The notes under the pieces were generated by a model. The model was not told the origin of the DNA, did not search any database, and saw only the letters and a list, made by a program, of their open reading frames with translations. Positions 61,175 to 64,000 of a stretch of DNA of 64,000 nucleotides are shown one piece after another (position 1 is the first letter of the stretch; every line of letters starts with the position of its first letter). Both the position numbers and the translations under genes were made by a program. Source of the DNA: Rhodospirillales bacterium (GTDB lineage: Bacteria > Pseudomonadota > Alphaproteobacteria > Rhodospirillales_A > JACZKS01); contig JABGRG010000005.1 of NCBI GenBank assembly GCA_018648445.1, positions 16,091 through 80,090 on the forward strand, in the 5' to 3' direction.

Positions 61175-61254
61175 CAGGACATCTTGTAAATGATGCTTGC
61201 GTACATAATTGCAGCCGCCGCCAGCATGATCGCGGCCATCACCCATTTATTCAT
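61174..61254 (-). CDS. 26-residue single-helix membrane peptide upstream of DUF420
   Basis: ATG 61254 to TGA 61174 encodes MNKWVMAAIMLAAAAIMYAS followed by IIYKMS: one hydrophobic helix with a basic start. A GGGGGAAACGAAG ribosome site precedes it, and its stop overlaps the DUF420 start (TGATG), indicating coupling. Tiny one-helix proteins are common in oxidase loci, but I cannot name a family. Confidence 0.6.
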   Translation of the reverse strand: MNKWVMAAIMLAAAAIMYASIIYKMS

Positions 61255-61412
61255 GATCTTCGTTTCCCCCGGAAGCTCATTTGTATCTTCGGCAACGTAT
61301 GGGCCGAAATCAAGGCCCCGGATACCCGAAAAAATAGTTTATTTGTTTGTTCTGATTTGCATTCGCAATACCCCCACCTAATATATGGATGGGTATTTTT
61401 TGGGTGGAGCAT

Positions 61413-62273
61413 ATGTTTACGCATTTTCGTTCCGTGGCCACGCTGATCGCGCTTGCTTGCGCCACCGTGGCGAGTGATTCGTCCGCTGCCGGTCTGGCAA
61501 CTCCGTGGCAGGTCGATCTGCAACCCGCCGCCTCGCCGGTGGCCGAGCAGATTCAAAGCTTCAACGCCATTCTTTTCACCATGGAAGCGCTGATCACGCT
61601 GGGCGTTCTGGGCTTGATGGGATTTATCATCTGGCGCTTCAACGCCAAACGAAATCCGGTCCCCAACAAACGCACCCACAACACCGCGCTGGAAGTCCTT
61701 TGGACGGTCGTTCCCATCCTTATTCTGGTGGTTATCGCGTTTCCCTCGTTGCGGCTGCTGTTTTTCATGGACCGCACCTTTGATGCCGACATGACCATCA
61801 AGGTCGTCGGCCATCAATGGTATTGGTCCTATGAATATCCCGACCACGGGGATTTCACCTTCGACAGCGTCATGATTCCGGACGACGAACTGAAGCCCGG
61901 CCAGCCCCGGCTTCTGGCCGTGGACAATCCTGTGGTGGTGCCGGTCGGCGTCAATGTCCGCGTCTTGCTGACGTCAGACGACGTTATCCATTCGTGGGCC
62001 GTTCCGTCCCTGGGCCTGAAGACCGATACGGTTCCGGGGCGCACCAACGAAACCTGGGTGCGGGTCAATGAAGAAGGCACCTATTACGGCATGTGTTCGG
62101 AACTTTGCGGCGTCAATCACGGCTATATGCCGGTCGCCGTAAAGGCCGTTTCGAAGGCCGAATTCGACGTTTGGAGCAAAAACGCAAAGCAGGAATTCGC
62201 CGACAACGGCGCGTCGACCACGCGTGTTGTTCAAGCACCCAGAGAGGTTTCCCCCCGGGAGGTTTCCCAATGA
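61413..62273 (+). CDS. ctaC: Cytochrome c oxidase subunit II
   Basis: A 286-aa subunit II of an aa3 oxidase. The N-terminal signal ends near ASDSSAAG; two helices follow; the cupredoxin domain has WYWSYEYPD and the CuA site [15 protein letters not shown] with both Cys, His and Met. ATG 61413 follows GGTGGAG; an in-frame ATG at 61389 is weaker. It overlaps coxA by four bases. Confidence 0.95.
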   Translation: MFTHFRSVATLIALACATVASDSSAAGLATPWQVDLQPAASPVAEQIQSFNAILFTMEALITLGVLGLMGFIIWRFNAKRNPVPNKRTHNTALEVLWTVVPILILVVIAFPSLRLLFFMDRTFDADMTIKVVGHQWYWSYEYPDHGDFTFDSVMIPDDELKPGQPRLLAVDNPVVVPVGVNVRVLLTSDDVIHSWAVPSLGLKTDTVPGRTNETWVRVNEEGTYYGMCSELCGVNHGYMPVAVKAVSKAEFDVWSKNAKQEFADNGASTTRVVQAPREVSPREVSQ

Positions 62274-63853
62274 GCGCAGCGCACCATCCCACCGGCTGGC
62301 GCCGATGGGTTTATTCGACCAACCATAAGGACATCGGCACGATGTATATCGTGCTGTCCATGATCGGCGCCATTATCGGCGGCGGTATGTCGTGGTACAT
62401 CCGCCTGGAATTGGCCCAGCCCGGCATTCAGTTCATCGACGACACGCAGCTTTATAACGTGATGGTCACGGCGCACGGCTTTCTGATGGTGTTCTTCGTT
62501 GTCATGCCGGCCATGATCGGCGGGTTCGGCAACTGGTTTGTGCCCCTGATGATCGGCGCGCCCGATATGTCCTTCCCGCGCATGAACAACATCAGTTTCT
62601 GGCTGCTGGCGGCGGCCTTGGTGCTCTTGGTTCTGGCCGGGGTAACGGGCGGTGGACCGGGAACCGGATGGACCGTTTATCCACCGTTGAGCAGTGCCAC
62701 CTACCACCCCGGACCGGCGGTGGATCTGGCGATCCTAAGCCTGCATGTGGCGGGGGCCTCGTCCATTCTTGGTGCCATCAACCTCATTACCACCATCGTC
62801 AACATGCGCGCGCCGGGCATGACCATGCACCGCGCGCCCCTGTTCGTGTGGGCCATTTTAGTGACCGCGTTCCTTCTTTTGCTGGCGATACCGGTTCTGG
62901 CGGGCGCGCTGACCATGCTGCTGACCGACCGCAACTTCGGCACCACCTTTTTTGTGCCCGAGGGCGGCGGCGATCCGATCTTGTGGCAGCATCTCTTTTG
63001 GTTCTTCGGCCATCCCGAGGTCTACATCATCATTATCCCGGCCTTCGGCATCATCAGCCAGATCATCGCGACCTTTTCGAAAAAGCCGGTGTTCGGCTAT
63101 CTGGGCATGGCCTACGCCATGTGCGCCATCGGTTTCGTCGGCTTCGTGGTTTGGGCCCATCACATGTACACGGTGGGCCTGGACGTGAACACGCGGGCCT
63201 ATTTCGTGCTGGCGACCATGGTCATCGCGGTGCCCACGGGCATCAAGATTTTCAGTTGGCTGGCCACCATGTGGGGCGGCTCCATCGAGCTCAAGACGCC
63301 CATGCTGTTCGCCACCGGGTTCATCGCGTTGTTCGTCGCGGGCGGAGTCACCGGCGTCGTTCTTTCCAACGCCGGAATGGATGTGGCGCTGCACGACACC
63401 TATTACGTGGTCGCCCATTTCCACTACGTTCTGTCCATTGCAGCGGTTTTCGCCATGTACGCGGGTTTCTATTACTGGATCGGCAAAATGTCCGGTCGTC
63501 AGTACTCGGAGACCCTCGGAAAAATCCATTTCTGGGCCAGTTTCGTCGGCGTCAATCTACTGTTCTTCCCGCAGCATTTTCTCGGCGCAGCCGGCATGCC
63601 GCGGCGCATCCCCGACTACCCGGATGCTTACGCAGGTTGGAACATGGTCAGCAGCGTCGGCGCGTTGATTACGGCCATCGGGACGTTTTTCTTCCTCTAC
63701 ATCGTCTGGCATACGCTGACCAGGGGCCGTGCGGCCGAAGCCAACCCCTGGGGTGTGGGCGCAACCACCCTGGAATGGACGGTCCCGTCGCCCGCTCCGT
63801 TCCACACCCACGAGGACCTTCCCAAGATTGAAGCCGCACAAGGTGTGGAATGA
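62270..63853 (+). CDS. ctaD: Cytochrome c oxidase subunit I
   Basis: A 527-aa catalytic subunit. All ligands are present: low-spin His in [12 protein letters not shown], CuB His and Tyr in [12 protein letters not shown], the CuB pair in [11 protein letters not shown], and both heme ligands in [10 protein letters not shown]. The opening [12 protein letters not shown] is canonical. It overlaps ctaC (ATGA) and ctaG (ATGA). This is the intact counterpart of the degenerate protein at 59361-60740. Confidence 0.97.
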   Translation: MSAAHHPTGWRRWVYSTNHKDIGTMYIVLSMIGAIIGGGMSWYIRLELAQPGIQFIDDTQLYNVMVTAHGFLMVFFVVMPAMIGGFGNWFVPLMIGAPDMSFPRMNNISFWLLAAALVLLVLAGVTGGGPGTGWTVYPPLSSATYHPGPAVDLAILSLHVAGASSILGAINLITTIVNMRAPGMTMHRAPLFVWAILVTAFLLLLAIPVLAGALTMLLTDRNFGTTFFVPEGGGDPILWQHLFWFFGHPEVYIIIIPAFGIISQIIATFSKKPVFGYLGMAYAMCAIGFVGFVVWAHHMYTVGLDVNTRAYFVLATMVIAVPTGIKIFSWLATMWGGSIELKTPMLFATGFIALFVAGGVTGVVLSNAGMDVALHDTYYVVAHFHYVLSIAAVFAMYAGFYYWIGKMSGRQYSETLGKIHFWASFVGVNLLFFPQHFLGAAGMPRRIPDYPDAYAGWNMVSSVGALITAIGTFFFLYIVWHTLTRGRAAEANPWGVGATTLEWTVPSPAPFHTHEDLPKIEAAQGVE

Positions 63854-64000
63854 CGAATCGACGCCACATATATACAGCCGCGTCGCTGTTTTTGCTGGTC
63901 GCGGGAATGGTTGGGCTGGCCTTCGCCTCGGTTCCGCTTTACCGGCTGTTTTGTCAGGTTACGGGGTTCGGCGGAACGCCGCGCGTGGCGACCGGCGGGC
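63850..64000 (+). CDS. ctaG: Cytochrome c oxidase assembly protein CtaG (5' part, cut by window end)
   Basis: Fifty codons are visible. One membrane helix ([20 protein letters not shown]) is followed by [18 protein letters not shown], which holds the copper-binding Cys of the Cox11/CtaG family. It delivers copper to CuB. The start overlaps the ctaD stop by four bases. The gene continues beyond 64000. Confidence 0.92.
   Translation, partial: MTNRRHIYTAASLFLLVAGMVGLAFASVPLYRLFCQVTGFGGTPRVATGG

Overview
The window reads as chromosomal DNA of a free-living, probably marine or sediment alphaproteobacterium, most likely in or near Rhodospirillales. This rests on gene content: an FCD-type GntR / TRAP / Dpp catabolic block, chemotaxis genes with a CheA that carries a C-terminal receiver, an aa3-type oxidase locus with ctaB, ctaA and ctaG, and dissimilatory sat-aprBA-qmoAB-hdrCB genes. 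I see no rRNA, tRNA or CRISPR array. Placement below class level is inference.

Layout. 1-17.2 kb is a catabolic island: a TRAP transporter (dctPQM) with an unrecognised 289-aa protein, a flavin-reductase-fold protein and a GntR regulator; then a five-gene dipeptide/opine-type ABC transporter on the opposite strand, a second GntR regulator, an AtzA/TrzN-like amidohydrolase, a fumarase/aspartase-superfamily lyase, a TIM-barrel TrpF-like protein and an MFS carrier. 17.3-28.5 kb is a sulfur energy module, nearly all on the minus strand: sat, then aprB-aprA-(YkgJ-like)-qmoA-qmoB-hdrC-hdrB-(ICMT-like membrane protein). Together these would interconvert sulfite, APS and sulfate and pass electrons through HdrA-type flavoproteins and an HdrBC pair. 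No membrane cytochrome QmoC is encoded here. 28.5-35.9 kb holds housekeeping and accessory genes (DUF924, GST, ABC-F, a GGDEF response regulator) and a small sugar-acid type cluster (RraA-like, zinc alcohol dehydrogenase, 3-hydroxyisobutyrate-dehydrogenase-like) with the remnant of a Gfo/Idh/MocA oxidoreductase.

36.0-51.3 kb is signalling: cheR-cheB-cheY, an unrecognised 350-aa protein, cheY-cheZ, an OmpR-type regulator, the wreck of a NIT-domain chemoreceptor, cheA-cheW, a five-PAS hybrid histidine kinase and an HD-GYP response regulator. 51.3-57.0 kb is mixed. Two paralogous aldo/keto reductases flank a lower-GC patch with a small exported protein, a small basic protein, an array of TACGGTGAC-type repeats and a lone receiver protein bracketed by a 13-bp inverted repeat.

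57.0-64.0 kb is cytochrome oxidase: ctaB and ctaA; a ThiS/MoaD-like protein ending in GG; a heme-copper-oxidase-like subunit I that seems to lack the histidine pair of CuB; a DUF420 (CtaM/YozB-type) protein; a 26-residue membrane peptide; and the canonical coxB-coxA-ctaG run, cut by the window end.

The items most worth a second look are the Qmo/Hdr module without a visible membrane partner, the degenerate oxidase-like protein beside an intact aa3 oxidase, the TACGGTGAC repeat field, and two decayed genes recognisable only from short frames.
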